From: Phellopilus nigrolimitatus
Taxonomy: Eukaryota; Basidiomycota; Agaricomycetes; Hymenochaetales; Hymenochaetaceae
Assembly: GCA_021029095.1 (NCBI GenBank)
Contig: JAJOHG010000004.1
Location: 682,001 to 746,000, forward strand
Reading direction: 5' to 3'
Length of the DNA: 64,000 bases
The translations under genes and the position numbers were made by a program. Positions within the stretch are counted from its first letter, which is position 1. Each line of letters opens with the position of its first letter. Below are positions 11,695-24,000 of this stretch, one piece after another. The notes under the pieces are model-generated. The model did no database searches, was not told where the DNA came from, and worked only from the letters and a program-made list of their open reading frames with translations.

Positions 11695-12446
11695 TCTACG
11701 TGGACGATTTTCTTTTTTCTCTTTTCTTATCCGTCTCTTTTCTCTCCGTTTCGTATTTAGTTTTCTTGCTGGTGTTTCATATCTGTCTTTCTTTGGATAC
11801 TTTATGTCGATGTGTTCTTCCTATTTCCGTCCCGTCATACACCGTCGGCACAGCGCGGATGTTTTTTCCCTCCTTCCCGGCAGCTTTCCTTGTTCCATGA
11901 TGGATGGCTTTACGCTTCCCCGTTTGCCTCTGTTCCGTGCTGGTGTTCCTTCATATCGCTTTATTGTCTCCTTGGCTCTAACGTGTGCCATTGGTGTCGC
12001 GGCGAGGATGGAATATGCTTACTTTACACTATGGACTCTTCTACACACTTTACTATTAGATCGCTCTCTCTACTATCCCGGACTTTCTTAGCGTGATTTT
12101 CGAGTGGACACTGGGTCTTTCTCTTTTTGTTGTGTAGTAATAGCTATGTATGTAATTCTGAATCTGATACCTCTTGTTCTGTTGCTATTTATTGCTTTTT
12201 GATGAAGAGGTTCGGCAGATGGACGGAGAGCTGTCGGCTGGTCGGCTGGTCGGCTGTGGTGGCCGCCGTGTCGAAGAAAGGACTAAACGGGGCTGATGGG
12301 ACTCGGAATAGCACCGCTGCTCGCTCTTGTCTTTGTACCGCGAGTGTACTACTCGTGCCTACTGAACACACGGCGGCGACGATACCGACGACTCCTTCTC
12401 CTGAACTTACGACACTGACGAACTGATCTGACGAACTGCTGAAAGA
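11695..12446. other. Intergenic, pyrimidine-rich
   Basis: 750 bp holding the T/C-rich 3' UTR of the RhoGAP gene and the promoter of the GH17 gene. Several short frames are open by composition only. I see no repeat. Confidence 0.5.
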
Positions 12447-15029
12447 ATGGCGCAGGGCAGGCCGCAGCTCGCGGATGCAGGCACACGGTACTCCGACTAT
12501 TCGAATCCAGACGAGTTTCTGTTCGACGGCTCCATTCCGGTCTGTTCAATTTATATTTTATATTTATAACCTCTGCACATGCCGGCTGTTGCTTACAATC
12601 TACTACATCTTTGCTGCCTCCGTCCTCTTGTTCTCCCACTCGTCGCTCCTTCAACTCCCCCCATCTGCACCCGCACCCGCTCGACGCGCTCGCTGCTCGC
12701 CCGCGTGTCCTCCCATCAACCCCCTATCCGCCAACTCGCCACCCCGTTCTATCCGCACCTCGTACCTCCCATACAAATCCTATTTTTAACCCGCCGGCGT
12801 GGTCTGCTGCTGCGCAGCCGCCACACCGTCTCTCCACCCTCTACAACACCATCGACACGCCCGCCCGGGGCTCGCTCGACCTCTCCCCCGCGCCCACGCC
12901 CACGCCGCACTCCTACTCCGACGCCAGCCCAGCCACAACAACCCCGCCCGGCTTCGCCCCCGTCCCGACCTCGGAGGACCCCGCGATAAACAACGACGAA
13001 AACCCGCTCTTCATGCCTGCCGCGCAGTTTGGTGCGAACGCCCCCGGGCGCGGGTACAGCCATGTCGACGAGGGCAGCGCGTGGCTCGAGAAGGAGGAGC
13101 GCAGCAACAAGCGCTCGAAGTGGATGGTGCGGCCACCCACGCTCATCTCCACGTTTTTTTTTCTTTCGCTGTCTTACGCGCGCATTTAAGGTTATTGGCT
13201 CGGTGGTGGCCATCGTCGCGATCATCGCCGTGGCGGTCGGCGTCGGCGTCGGCGTCTCCAAGATGAAGAAGTCCTCGTCCGCGAGCAACTTGTCGAACTC
13301 GAACCCGAACTCGACCGTCCAGCAGACGAACCCGAACGACCCGAGCACGTTCGTGAAGAACAGCGCGCTCAAACAAAGTTTCTACGGCATGGCGTACACC
13401 CCCGAGGGCTCCCAGCTCCCAGAATGTGGGAATAGCCTGGGTATGTTCTAATTTTTTTTCTCTGCCACTTTCGGGTGTTTTGTTTTCTCCGGGGTTTCCC
13501 CCGGCTTGTCTCGTGAATTCTGTAGAGCGCAGTGTGAAGAAACCTACTGACGCGCTCGTTCCTTACGCAGCGGATGTTATTACGGATATCCAGGTGAGCT
13601 CGCATCTTTTTTTTTGACATGGAGTGGGAAAGGACTGACGCCTATCTATGATTTGCAGCTCATGTCACAGCTTACCACCGTTAGTTCCCTGATCCCGCAG
13701 CCATATGTCAAGCTCGGCAGATATTGACGCTCGTTTTGATAGCGAATTCGCATCTATGGTGCCGACTGCAACCAGAGTGCGCTCGTCGTAAGTTGTTTCC
13801 TCGCAAATACTTTACTTATATTTTATATATATTATTTTTTATTTCCTTCCTAGCTCGAGGCGATCAAGCAGACCAAGGTCAATATGACTGTCTACCTCGG
13901 GAACTACAACGTCCCGACCGACGGTGGCGCAGCGTACGTCCGCCAGCGTGACGAAATCAAAGCGGCCCTCCAGACGTACGGTACAGACCACGTCAGTGGT
14001 ATCACAGTCGGCAACGAGTTCATGTTGAAGTACGCCATTTGTAATGTCTTCCTATAAGTCTTGAAAGTCTAATGTATAGCTTTCTTTCTTCTCTAATAGC
14101 TACCTGACCGATGCAGGTGCGACTGACCCAAACAGCGCTATAGGCAACACCGGTACGTTTGCATTCCCTCGCGAATGGTCGATCTGCTAATCGTCATTAT
14201 TTTTTCTCCCCTTTTTTCGTTATGGAATAGGCGCCCAGCTGCTCATCGTGAACATCACGGACACACGCTCAATGCTGAAGGACCTGAATATCGATTTGCC
14301 AGTAGGCACGTCGGACGCAGGCTCGTTCTTCAACAATGAGGTACTCGCCGCCGTCGATTATGGGGTGCGTCTTTTCATTTCTAATTTTACCCGGAGGAAA
14401 CTTAATTTACTGATTTATTTCTCGCCCTCGTTCTATTCTTATCTTAAAACGGCCATCGTTTTTGCGACCTAAAAATATCCGTGGATATCTCGGACGCTGT
14501 TGTTGTTATTTATGGGTTTTTCGTCCTCGACTTGTGCCGACCTATTCATACTCGCACCTTTACCGGCACGGAAACAATTTACGGGAATGAAAAACAAATC
14601 TATTGTCGCTTGTCTTGTTCGCACGCACGCACGCAGATGGCGAATGTGCACCCATGGTTTGCGAACACGTCAATTGACGATGCGGCAGCTTGGACGGCGT
14701 CGTTCTTCTCTGAGACGGACGTCGCGCAGGCAGCGCAGGTCTCGAACAACCCGAAGATGTACATCGCCGAGACGGGCTGGCCGACGAAGTCGTCCAGCGC
14801 CGCCGATGCCACGGACGGCGTCTCGGCGGCGTCGATCCCGAATCTGCAGACCTTCCTCAACGACTTTGTGTGCCAGGCGAACACGAACGGCACGGGCTAC
14901 TTCTTCTTCGAGTACTTTGACGAGCCGTGGAAGGACGCGGAGTTCGGCGGCGTCGAGGGCTGGTGGGGCCTGTTCAACTCGAACCGCACGCTCAAGGACG
15001 GCATCACGATCCCCGACTGCACGTCGTGA
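12447..15029 (+). CDS. Membrane-anchored GH17 beta-1,3-glucanase
   Basis: It probably remodels beta-1,3-glucan in the fungal wall, as a type II membrane protein similar to Aspergillus BtgC. Ten exons (12447-12539, 12818-13126, 13191-13440, 13571-13593, 13659-13679, 13743-13787, 13854-14029, 14100-14152, 14231-14364, 14637-15029) close to 498 aa. A disordered cytosolic part is followed by a membrane segment at ~135-156 (VIGSVVAIVAIIAVAVGVGV), then a Ser/Asn linker. The catalytic domain reads KQSFYGMAYTPEGSQLPECG, RIRIYGADCNQS, GITVGNEFM (acid Glu ~302) and MYIAETGWPTKSS (nucleophile Glu ~413), and ends FEYFDEPWKDAEFGGVEGWW. Introns 1 (278 nt) and 9 (272 nt) are unusually long for this locus. 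Intron 1 ends at the first AG after its donor. Confidence 0.9.
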
Positions 15030-15780
15030 GCGTGCACACGCCGCGCTTGCGTATGCTTATTTTCTTGTTGTTGTTTGTTTGTTTATGGACATTGCGTGCA
15101 TGCCTTCCACTCGTTTTTATCCGCACTCCCCTTGACCTAATCCTCACATTCGCGCAGCGCACAGGATTAACGCGCACCCCAGCTACTACTCACTATGGTT
15201 TGTTTGTTTGTTTCGGTCTTTTCTAGCGTATTTGTTTCGCGTGTGTCCTCCGCCGCCTTTTCTTTCACCCCTTTTCGCTGCTGGACTGTTGATGGAGTTG
15301 GTTTTGACGACATAGACACTTTTTTTTCTTCTTCTTCTTCTTCTAACTACCCTTGCACATCAAAAAAATGCAGCGGACGGACGGATGGACAGCGGTATTA
15401 CTTTCTAGGTTCGGGCTTTTTTGCACTCTACGTATACGGTGTTTGGTATAGCGTGTACCCGTGGTGGTATGCATGGACATTATTTGTGGTAGTACTATTA
15501 GTGGAGAGGGAGGTTGGGCGTGAACGCTGATGAATTGGAGGAAACTCGGAAGCAAAATGAGAATTTTGTGTTGATTGGCGGGATCGGCAGGTACGGGAAG
15601 TGATCGTCGTGTCGATGACATATCTGGCTCGATTTGGATTGCGTTGTCTCCACCTCGAGTCGTCGATGAGAGATTTACATCCGGCAGCATCTTCATGGAC
15701 TTTCTGCGCCTACCTCCTTCTTTTTTCTCCTGGCTTTGGATCTGAATGTCTCGCAGCTCTGCCATTGCCACATTCAATAC
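15030..15780. other. Intergenic, 3' flank of the GH17 gene
   Basis: T-rich 3' flank with a short TTC microsatellite near 15331. The antisense open frame at 15343-15777 has no family resemblance, and its upstream end runs close to the foldback element. No gene is called. Confidence 0.45.
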
Positions 15781-16223
15781 AGCTTACAGCGTATCCGGAA
15801 AAGCTTGTCAGTGTGTGTTTTCGTTTTCGTTTTTTGTACGGTTTTCCCAAAGAGGAATTCCTTACCAAAAGTAGCAATTCTTACCCAAAATGGAACTCCT
15901 TACTGAATGCGGACACCGCCATAAACAGGCGATGATCGTCGTGTTGTCGACACACGTCGCGCTAAAGAATTGTATAGATGCCATTCATTATCATGAAGCC
16001 AGATTCCGCGTTGCTTGATGTCCTCCTTGAGTACTTTGCCCTCCTCACGACACGGCTTACGTGCATCGATCATCCCCGGATATGGCAGTGGCCTCATTCA
16101 GTAAGGAGTTCCATTTTGGGTAAGAGTTGCTACTTTGGGTAAGGAGTTCTTCTTTGGGAAAACCGTACAAAAAACGAAAACGAAAACACACACTGACAAG
16201 CTTTTCCGGATACGCTGTAAGCT
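15781..16223. mobile_element. 443-bp foldback MITE with long TIRs
   Basis: 15781-15923 and 16081-16223 are inverted copies of ~143 bp with about seven mismatches. Both begin AGCTTACAGCGTATCCGG. Within each TIR three spaced copies of a motif like AAYTCYTTAC occur (for example 15853-15902), which suggests subterminal transposase-binding repeats. The ~157-bp centre contains a short palindrome (GTGTTGTCGACACACG near 15934). No transposase is encoded. I cannot find a convincing target-site duplication (flanks ...CAATAC and AGATTT...), so the superfamily is undecided. Confidence 0.8.
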
Positions 16224-16766
16224 AGATTTGGCGCTCCTATGATGATCGCTTAGAAAAACAATGGAAAGCAACATTGATAAAGACAGAAATCAAAGCGAGC
16301 CATCATTGTTGTATTTGGCCGATGTATTTGGCCGAGTGGAAGCACACCGCGAGGTGTGAACACTAAGACAGACAGGAGAAAGCTCTGTGATTCGAGTGAG
16401 AGAAGTTCGTAAATAATACAATGTTTAGCGCATACCTGTGATTCGAGTGAGAGAAGTTGAAACTCGAATCACGGCGCGCGCGCATATAAGTACGTTACGA
16501 AAAAGGGAATAATTATCCCATAATGATCGGCGGTTGTAATCGGGAGGTTACACCGAGCTACGAAATAGGAGAACACAGCTCAAGGATAGTCCTCTGGCTT
16601 CGAACCAGCATGTGAAGGGAACACGTTTGTTGGACAAATCGCCAAAGCGGTGCATCTCCGATTCAGATTCGCATCATACCTCCGTCAAGTCACAACGCGC
16701 ATGCATGATCGAAGGAAAAACACGTTGGGACCAATGTCTAACTTCTCCGACACAGATATCCGTATA
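16224..16766. other. Intergenic between two MITEs
   Basis: It contains a 22-bp direct repeat, TGTGATTCGAGTGAGAGAAG plus TT, at 16386 and 16437. An inverted partial copy (AACTCGAATCACGG) follows directly. No gene is recognised. Confidence 0.4.
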
Positions 16767-17340
16767 CAGTCGAACCTCCCGTATTGCATCTCTCTCATAG
16801 TGCATAACCTCCCATTATGCATAGATCCGGGTTTCCACCGGGTCGGTAGATAGAAAATCCCTATATGATAATGCATAAAATTATATATGCATAATGCATA
16901 GCCAATTTGAGTAAATTAAATACGGATATGCAATATGCGAGGTCGGCTGCCATCGGGTTGTGACATTTTCACTGATTATTTTCTCCTTTTCTTCCGCATT
17001 TTTCCACCTATCAGCTATGACAAGGACTCGACACACTCTCAATGCTCATTCCGCAGGCCTCCCTGTCTTTCTGGACAAGCCTGTGCCATTCAGCCATATC
17101 CGCCAACTCAGAATGAAGCTGCAAGCAGCGCAAATAGAGAGCATTGTAAAGCCCAATATCACACAGTTTTTTTTTTCAGCTTAGGGGATGTTATAGCAAC
17201 CACATAATTACCATTATAGCTTATCCTCTCATTTAATGATTTTTATTACCTAATAAATCAAGTTTCTCGTATTGCATAACCTCTGAATAAGCATAGACAG
17301 ACCTTCCACCGACCTCTATGCAATATGGGAGGTTCGACTG
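16767..17340. mobile_element. Pogo/Tc1-type non-autonomous element, 574 bp
   Basis: The terminal inverted repeats are CAGTCGAACCTCCCGTATTG at the left end and its near-perfect complement at the right (ending GGGAGGTTCGACTG). They are flanked by TA on both sides (16765-16766 and 17341-17342), the target duplication of Tc1/mariner/pogo elements. Subterminal copies of GCATAACCTC occur inside both ends. The interior has no transposase, only short frames. The right end lies 208 bp upstream of the ATG of the first dynamin gene, so it sits in or near its promoter. Confidence 0.8.
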
Positions 17341-17548
17341 TATATTGGTCAAGTTTCCGCGCATCCATCAACTTCTGAGGCCGAGTCGCTTCGAAAAACA
17401 AGGACAGTGTACTTCGACTAGGATCCTCGCGGAATGAACTGCGAGCTATTGCAAGCGGAAAGGTCAGCAACCCCAGCGAGAGGTTTTTCTGTACGTTAAA
17501 TATCGACATGCGTCTCCGCCGAACGCTCCAATCTCTCTCTTTTCCACC

Positions 17549-20394
17549 ATGCATGACAATACCGCAGCCATCGCTTCGCATGCATATGCCAAAAAGGTGC
17601 AAGCGCTTATCAAGCTGATAATAGACTTGAGAGCTCTCGGGTGCGTTCCTAGTTTTGTCTGCTAGCTTGAAGTAAGCCATGACCTTCCTCGACGTATGTC
17701 AGTGCGCAGTCCCATTTCGACCTTCCGCGTATCGCGGTCATAGGGAACCAGTCCGCGGGAAAGAGCTCGCTTGTCGAAGCGATCAGTGGTGTATGTGCAC
17801 TGCGATATAACTCACTCCGGAAATTTTTGAGATCATATTCGTTTTTGTAGATCACAGTTCCAAGAGCCTCTGGAACGTGTACCAGGTATGAGGGCAGGTT
17901 CCAGTTTTAAGCGTCTAGTGCAATACTTACTTAGGTCCTCCTATCGCTAGATGTCCCATGGAGTGCCGCCTGGAATATTCTACGAGTCCCTTCAAGTGTC
18001 AGGTGCTCTTGCGCATCGAGAGGGACGAGTTCGGGAACCTCGTCGAAGAGGTAAAAGAGTCTAAGTTTGGACCGCTTTTACACGACAAAACAGAGCTCGA
18101 GGACATGCTCCGAAGGGCACAGCTGGCGATTCTCAACCCCAGCGTGGCGGCAGACCGCTTCGTTAATCTCGATCTGCAGACTCTGGAGCCCGACGAGCCG
18201 CCGCTCGGCTCGAGGCGTCAACTGCAATTTTCGGCCAACGTAGTCTGTGTGCAGCTCTCTAGTCCCGACTCGGCGGATTTGTCGTTTATCGACTTACCAG
18301 GTGTGTGTCCTCTGCGTATGTTCTTCTGGATTTCGCGGGCTAAAAGCGTTATCGCTTGTCATGTCAGGAATTATCTCCAACGTCACGGATGGCGAGGATC
18401 CTGGCAACATAGATCTAATCAAAAATCTTGTCCAGGAGCACATCTCCGGCAATTCTCTGATTCTTCTAACTATAACCATGCGCGGTAAGTGTTCATGCAC
18501 AGTTCTTTGATACTGGAGCGCTCATGTAAACGCTTAGACGATATACAAAATCAAAGTGCTGCGCTCCTTGCGAAGGCCGCAGACCCTCAAGGATCGCGCA
18601 CCATAGGCGAGTGCTTCCCATCTCCAGACACGTCACATATTTAAACATTCGCCTTTCGTCTGCAGGCGTGTTGACGAAACCTGACACGCTTCAGGAGGGT
18701 GAACATTCTGCTTGGATCGACATCCTCGCAGGCAAAATTAATCCCCTTACGCATGGGTATTATGTGACGAAACAACCGGCCGTCATTGAGCTCAAGGAGA
18801 AGCTCAGCTACGAGGAAGGTCGCGCTAGAGAGCGTGCGTTCTTTGAGAAGGAGACGCCGTGGAGGGAACAGCCGAGCAAAGTCCAGAGTCGCATGGGCGT
18901 GCCGAACCTCACGAAACAACTGAGCAAGCTCCTCAGTCAGTTGATCGAGAAGACGTGAGTTATGCTGATTTGCGTGTCTTATCTTCCTCCTAGTGACCCG
19001 CTTTGCAGTTTGCCAAAGCTTCGTCAAGACTCGCGCGCCTCGCTCATGTCTACTTCAAGCGAGCTCAGCACTCTTCCGCCTCCCCCGCCGGAGAATCCTA
19101 CTTCGGAACTCTTGAAGCTTGTGACGAATTTTACATCTGAACTGAATAGCCATGTTCAAGGCCTCCCGAATTACGAAGGCCTCATACAGCGCTGTCGCCC
19201 TGCCTACAACTCTTTCGGAAACGACATTCTAACCACAAGGCCGATGTTTATTCCATTTGAGAAGGACGCTTTTGAGGAATTCGATGATATTCCCGATGAA
19301 CCAGAAATTGTAAAAGAAGATATTCAACAAGAATCGCGATTGACCTCAACGCAATCGCCAAAGTATATCGATGACGTACGGGAGTTAATCAAGCTGTGAG
19401 TAATGGCGTTTGTCAAAGTTCTGGGATGAAATTTAACTGGGAGACGTTTACCATAGATCTCTGACGCGCGAGCTACCGTACAACGTCCCGTTTTCGGCAA
19501 AGGTTCGTTTGATCGAAGAGTGTTTCGAGACCTGGCCCTCGCACTTTCGTGCATGTTTTGACGAAGTCCACGATGCGTATCAATCCTGTCTTGACAACTT
19601 ACTTGCGCGCCATTTCCAAAAATTCACGAACGGAGGTCTTTTTGACCAAGTCAGGTGCGTATTCCAAAACTTGCACGGTCAGGTAGCCTCATTCGCCTGT
19701 ATTCAGAAACATCGTCGATTCCGAACTTGCGCTCGCAAAAGAGAGTGCTCTTGATCGCATCGACTGGCTTCTAAAGCTCGAAAACCCACCATTTACGCTG
19801 AATGACTTCTATTTCTCCGATTACAGAGAAAGATACCTGACATCGTACCGCAAACAGCGACAGGTGTGTTAATTTGAGGAGCCGTCTAGATAATCTCCTT
19901 GACTTTCATTCCCGCAGACGGATATGTGCCCCAACCCTGAATCTATCCGTTCGGCCTTGAAGTATTTATCAGAAATACGCTTTAAGAAAATCCGCGAAGA
20001 GGACTTGTCGAAGTTGGACGGCCCCGATCCATTCGAGCAGGAGCTAATGTTAATGGCCGAAGTCTCAGCATACTTTCGAGTCGCCTACAAGGTGAGCACT
20101 CTCCCGTTCACAAGGCCATGAGGTCCATAATCCGAACATGTCTGTCTGCAGCGCGTCATCGACAACCTGCCAAGGTCAATCGACCACGATTTCTTGCGAA
20201 GCCTGAAAGACCGTATGCAGGACGCGCTAATCACAGGGCTGGGATTGGACGGGACGGACAATAAGGAGATCGCAGGGAGATACTTGAGCGAAGACCCAGA
20301 TATCACTGCCAGGAGGACTGGACTGGAGATAACGAAGAAAAGCTTGGAGGGCATAAACCGGAAGCTGAACACCTTTGCCACTCTCGCAAAGTGA
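17549..20394 (+). CDS. Dynamin/Mx-like large GTPase, paralogue 1
   Basis: A dynamin-superfamily mechanochemical GTPase of the fungal Mx-like type; its membrane target is unknown. Twelve exons close to 732 aa. G1 is GNQSAGKSS (~45-53), the switch I region is ITVPRASGTCTR, G3 is FIDLPGIISNV (DLPG ~185-188) and G4 is VLTKPD (~253-256). The stalk follows (MGVPNLTKQLSKLLSQLIEK, ENPTSELLKLV, LIQRCRPAYNSF). A short acidic linker (FDDIPDEPEIVKEDIQQ) precedes YIDDVRELIKLSLTREL. The C-terminal GED part reads FEQELMLMAEVSAYFRVAYK and RVIDNLPRSIDHDFL. There is no PH domain or Pro-rich tail. Intron 6 (18607-18665) has a GC donor where the paralogue has GT. Start ATG 17549 (MHDNTAAIASHAYAKKVQ). Confidence 0.9.
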
Positions 20395-21083
20395 CCAAAA
20401 GCTGCGCATCTCTCTTGGGACTTGTATACTATATAAATTCTATTTTGTATTCTTGAATCTTCGGAACCTGAAATAATCTGTCTGTATTTTGTATATAACT
20501 AGCACAAGTGTCGAGACAAGGAAGGATGTTAAATATAGAGGTCTTATCTCCCTTTTTTTTTTTTGTCCACCACTATCCGTACATGTAGATGAAATATCCG
20601 AAATGGTTTCTTTAGTGTTGCTCGAGTGATTGTGACATGATCGTGACTGACGCGTGGTGTATGCGCGTTTGTAGCCTTGGCACTGTAGCCAGGCGGCAAG
20701 TGTCCTACAAGTTGGCGGCTTTCATACAGCTGCTAAGCGTCGTAAACAGGTCTGATTCTTGTCTCGTTCAAGCTGTCTAAACAACTGTCTTCCAAGCACG
20801 AACGTTAGTGAATCGTACAAACCCAAGTTACGCGGCGTCGCGTGTAGATTCGATTTCTATTTTTCGTGCGGCACGGCTCCTGTACTGTCTATCTACCAAC
20901 TTGCACCTGGTTCTTCGAAGGCCGCAAGACAAGAGATCTGAACCTCGCTTCGCTTGTTCGAAATTCTTGTTCAATAGACAAAGGCGCTTGCTAGTGGCTA
21001 TAAATTTTGAAGGATACCGCTTTTCTTCCATTTCTCACTACGACCTCTGCACTTCCTCCTTTACGCGACTTTAAGCACTTGCG
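20395..21083. other. Intergenic between tandem dynamin genes
   Basis: 689 bp holding the 3' UTR of paralogue 1 (including a T11 run near 20554) and the promoter of paralogue 2. No element ends or RNA gene are recognised. Confidence 0.5.
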
Positions 21084-24000
21084 ATGGCGAGCAGCTCGAG
21101 TGCTGTCGGGATAGCTGGCTTTGACTATGCTAAGAAAGTGCAGGTGTTGATCAAGCTCATAACGGAGTTGCGAGCTCTAGGGTACGTTATCTGCCTCGGT
21201 CTTTTTTGCTCCCACCTTTTATATAGCTATTTATAAAAGTGCGCAAGCCGACATCGACCTTCCGCGAATTGCTGTCATCGGAAACCAATCGGCTGGGAAG
21301 AGTTCGCTGGTTGAGGCTATCAGCGGAGTATGCCACCGCCTACTTTCCGTCAAGCATCGTGATTTATTTAACTTGTCGTCTAGATTTCCGTCCCAAGAGC
21401 TGCGGGGACATGCACGAGGTTTGTCCTTCAAATATCTTGCTCAAACAATGATTATAAAAGAGCTCGAAGGTGCCCGATGGAGTGTCGCCTAACGTACTCA
21501 CCAGGTCCGTTTAAATGCCAGGTCCTCCTGCGCATCGAGAAGGATGAGAATGGAAATCCGCTTCCGGAAATGAAGGTCGTATAGTCCAACATACCTAAAT
21601 CATACATCAGCAATTTACCCAGGGTCGTACAGGAGGAGAAATTCGGACCTGTACTCCACGATAAGAGCCAGCTCGAAGATATGCTTCGGCGTGCACAACT
21701 TGCTATTCTCAATCCTAGTCTTGCTGCGGAGAAATTTATCGATCTTGATCTTAGCAAGGTTTCGGCTGGCCAAAAACCGGCTGGATCAACCCGACAGCTA
21801 CAATTCTCGTCGAATGTCGTGTGCCTGGACTTATCGAGCTCAGAAGTCACCGATCTTTCTTTTATAGATCTACCAGGTAAGTAGTATGAGTCTCGAGCGA
21901 AGCTAATTTCTTATTGAGCGATACCTAAAGGCATTATTTCTAATGTCTCGGAGGGCGAAGATCCCAAAAACATTGAATTGGTGAAAAGCCTCGTGAAGGA
22001 GCATATCTCTGGGAACGCACTCATCCTCTTGACGATAACCATGAGAGGTAACAATCTTGACAGCATAGTTACATCTAGCTGTGCTGACCCTCGTATAGAT
22101 GATATCCAGAATCAAAGTGCCGCCCTCCTTGCGAAAGCGGCGGATCCTTACGGCCTTCGCACAATTGGTATCACTCTGGTTATATTCTTCCACCTATTAC
22201 CTTTACTGATGTCAAACTTTAGGCGTTTTGACGAAGCCGGACACTCTTCAGGAGGGCGAGCATCAACCTTGGCTCAATGTCCTTGCGGGCAGGGATCATC
22301 CGCTTCATCATGGCTACTACGTGACGAAGCAACCTGCCGTGATAGAGCTTTCTGAAAAACTCGATCACGGGGATGCGCGCAAGCGAGAGCGAGAGTATTT
22401 CTCGACGGTTACACCTTGGAATGCAGCAGAGTCGCACATCAAGACTCGGATGGGTGTCCCTAATTTAACCAAAGAGCTTAGCAGACTGCTTAGTCAGCTC
22501 ATCGAGTTAACGTGCTCCCTTTTTGTTTTCCATCGTCTTTACCTTCGCTTATACAAAACCTAGGTTACCGAAATTACGCGCAGATTCGAAAACTAACCTT
22601 GACAAGTGCTTGCGAGAGCTTCAATCACTCCCACCACCACCTCCAGAAAATCCGATTGCCGAGTTGCTTCGGCTTGTGTCATTTTTCACTGCCGATCTTA
22701 GTAACTACGTCTGGGGTTCTCCAGCATATGAGTCGCTTATCCAACACTGCAGACCCGCATATGCGAAGTTTATGAAAGATATCATCAAGACTGGTCCAAA
22801 CTTCGTTGCGGAAACCAGAAAAGTTGGTTCCTCGACGAAAAGAGGGAAACCTGCGAACCTTCATCCCATTTTTACGACGCCCACGAAAAGACCGGCTCCA
22901 AGTTCCTCGAGATCGGATTCAGACCCGCCTTTATCTCCTGGAACGCAAGAAATCTACGAGAGCATGACCGTAAACCCAAAGGCCTCTTCTCCACCTGCCT
23001 TTGGTGCCCCTCAGCCAGCGACAAACTCAAACATCTTTGCTTCTGCTCTTAAAGGACCGTCTCTAGCAGCAGCTAGTTCATCCTTTTTCGGTCAAAAGTC
23101 CTCGAACACATCCCTGTCAGGAACTGGAGCCACTCTTTTCGGCGCCGCTCCTGCTAAATCCTCGAATGTCGCCGAGAGCACAAGCACGAATAACACATTT
23201 TCGTTCAACCCGTCCAACATTTCTAATGCAACAAATGGTAGCGGATTCAGTAAATTCGGCGGCGGACTTTTCGCCAACGGAGCTCAGACAATGAAGAACG
23301 GCTCAAATACATTCGGTGCAGGACCCTCTTTCAGTAATGCCGCAAAGCCTGCGTCGGGTAACCCTTCTGAGTCAAACGATAAAGACGAGACACAACAAGT
23401 AGAAGTTGGGGATGATGAGTTCGCACAAGTCCGACCAAAACGCGCGCCGATGTATCTTAATGAAGTCCGCGAATTTATCGAGAGGTAAGAGATTGCTTTA
23501 TGATTCCGAGTATTTTACTCAACTTTGCCTCCTGAAAGCTCTTTGACTCGACAATTGCCTCTGACTGTTCCACATGAAGCGAAAGCAAGATTAATCGAGC
23601 AGTGCTTCGAAGAGTGGCCTGCCCTATCAGAAAAATGTTTCGACGTGGTGCACACGGCTTTCAAGGACTGTCTCGAAGGACTTGTTTGCAAGAATTTCCA
23701 AAGGTATACCAATGGAGGCCTCTGTGAGCACGTTAGGTGGGCGCGGCTTCTATCCAATTCGCTGCAAAATTAATATACTCTGAAGAAACATCGTCGAAAA
23801 AGAGCTTGAAAAAGCAAAGGAGCGGACAATCGAGCGTCTTCTGTGGATGATTGAGCTGGAGAACCCACCTTTCACACAGAATGAGCATTATTTCGTCGAT
23901 TATAAGGAGAAGTACCTCGCCCAGTATAGAGAGCAGAGAGGTGTAAGTCTTCCCTATCTAACTGTTGTCAGTTCATCATTGGATAGCGACCTTTTGCCGC

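Noticed and set aside
15343..15777. 144-codon minus-strand frame next to the foldback element
   Set aside because: Compositional; no family resemblance and it abuts the element arm.
16386..16480. 22-bp direct repeat with inverted partial copy as a third MITE or CRISPR-like array
   Set aside because: Only two copies, no spacers of regular length and no element ends.
17258..17855. Antisense frames over the first exons of dynamin 1
   Set aside because: Shadows of the sense exons (P-loop region read backwards).
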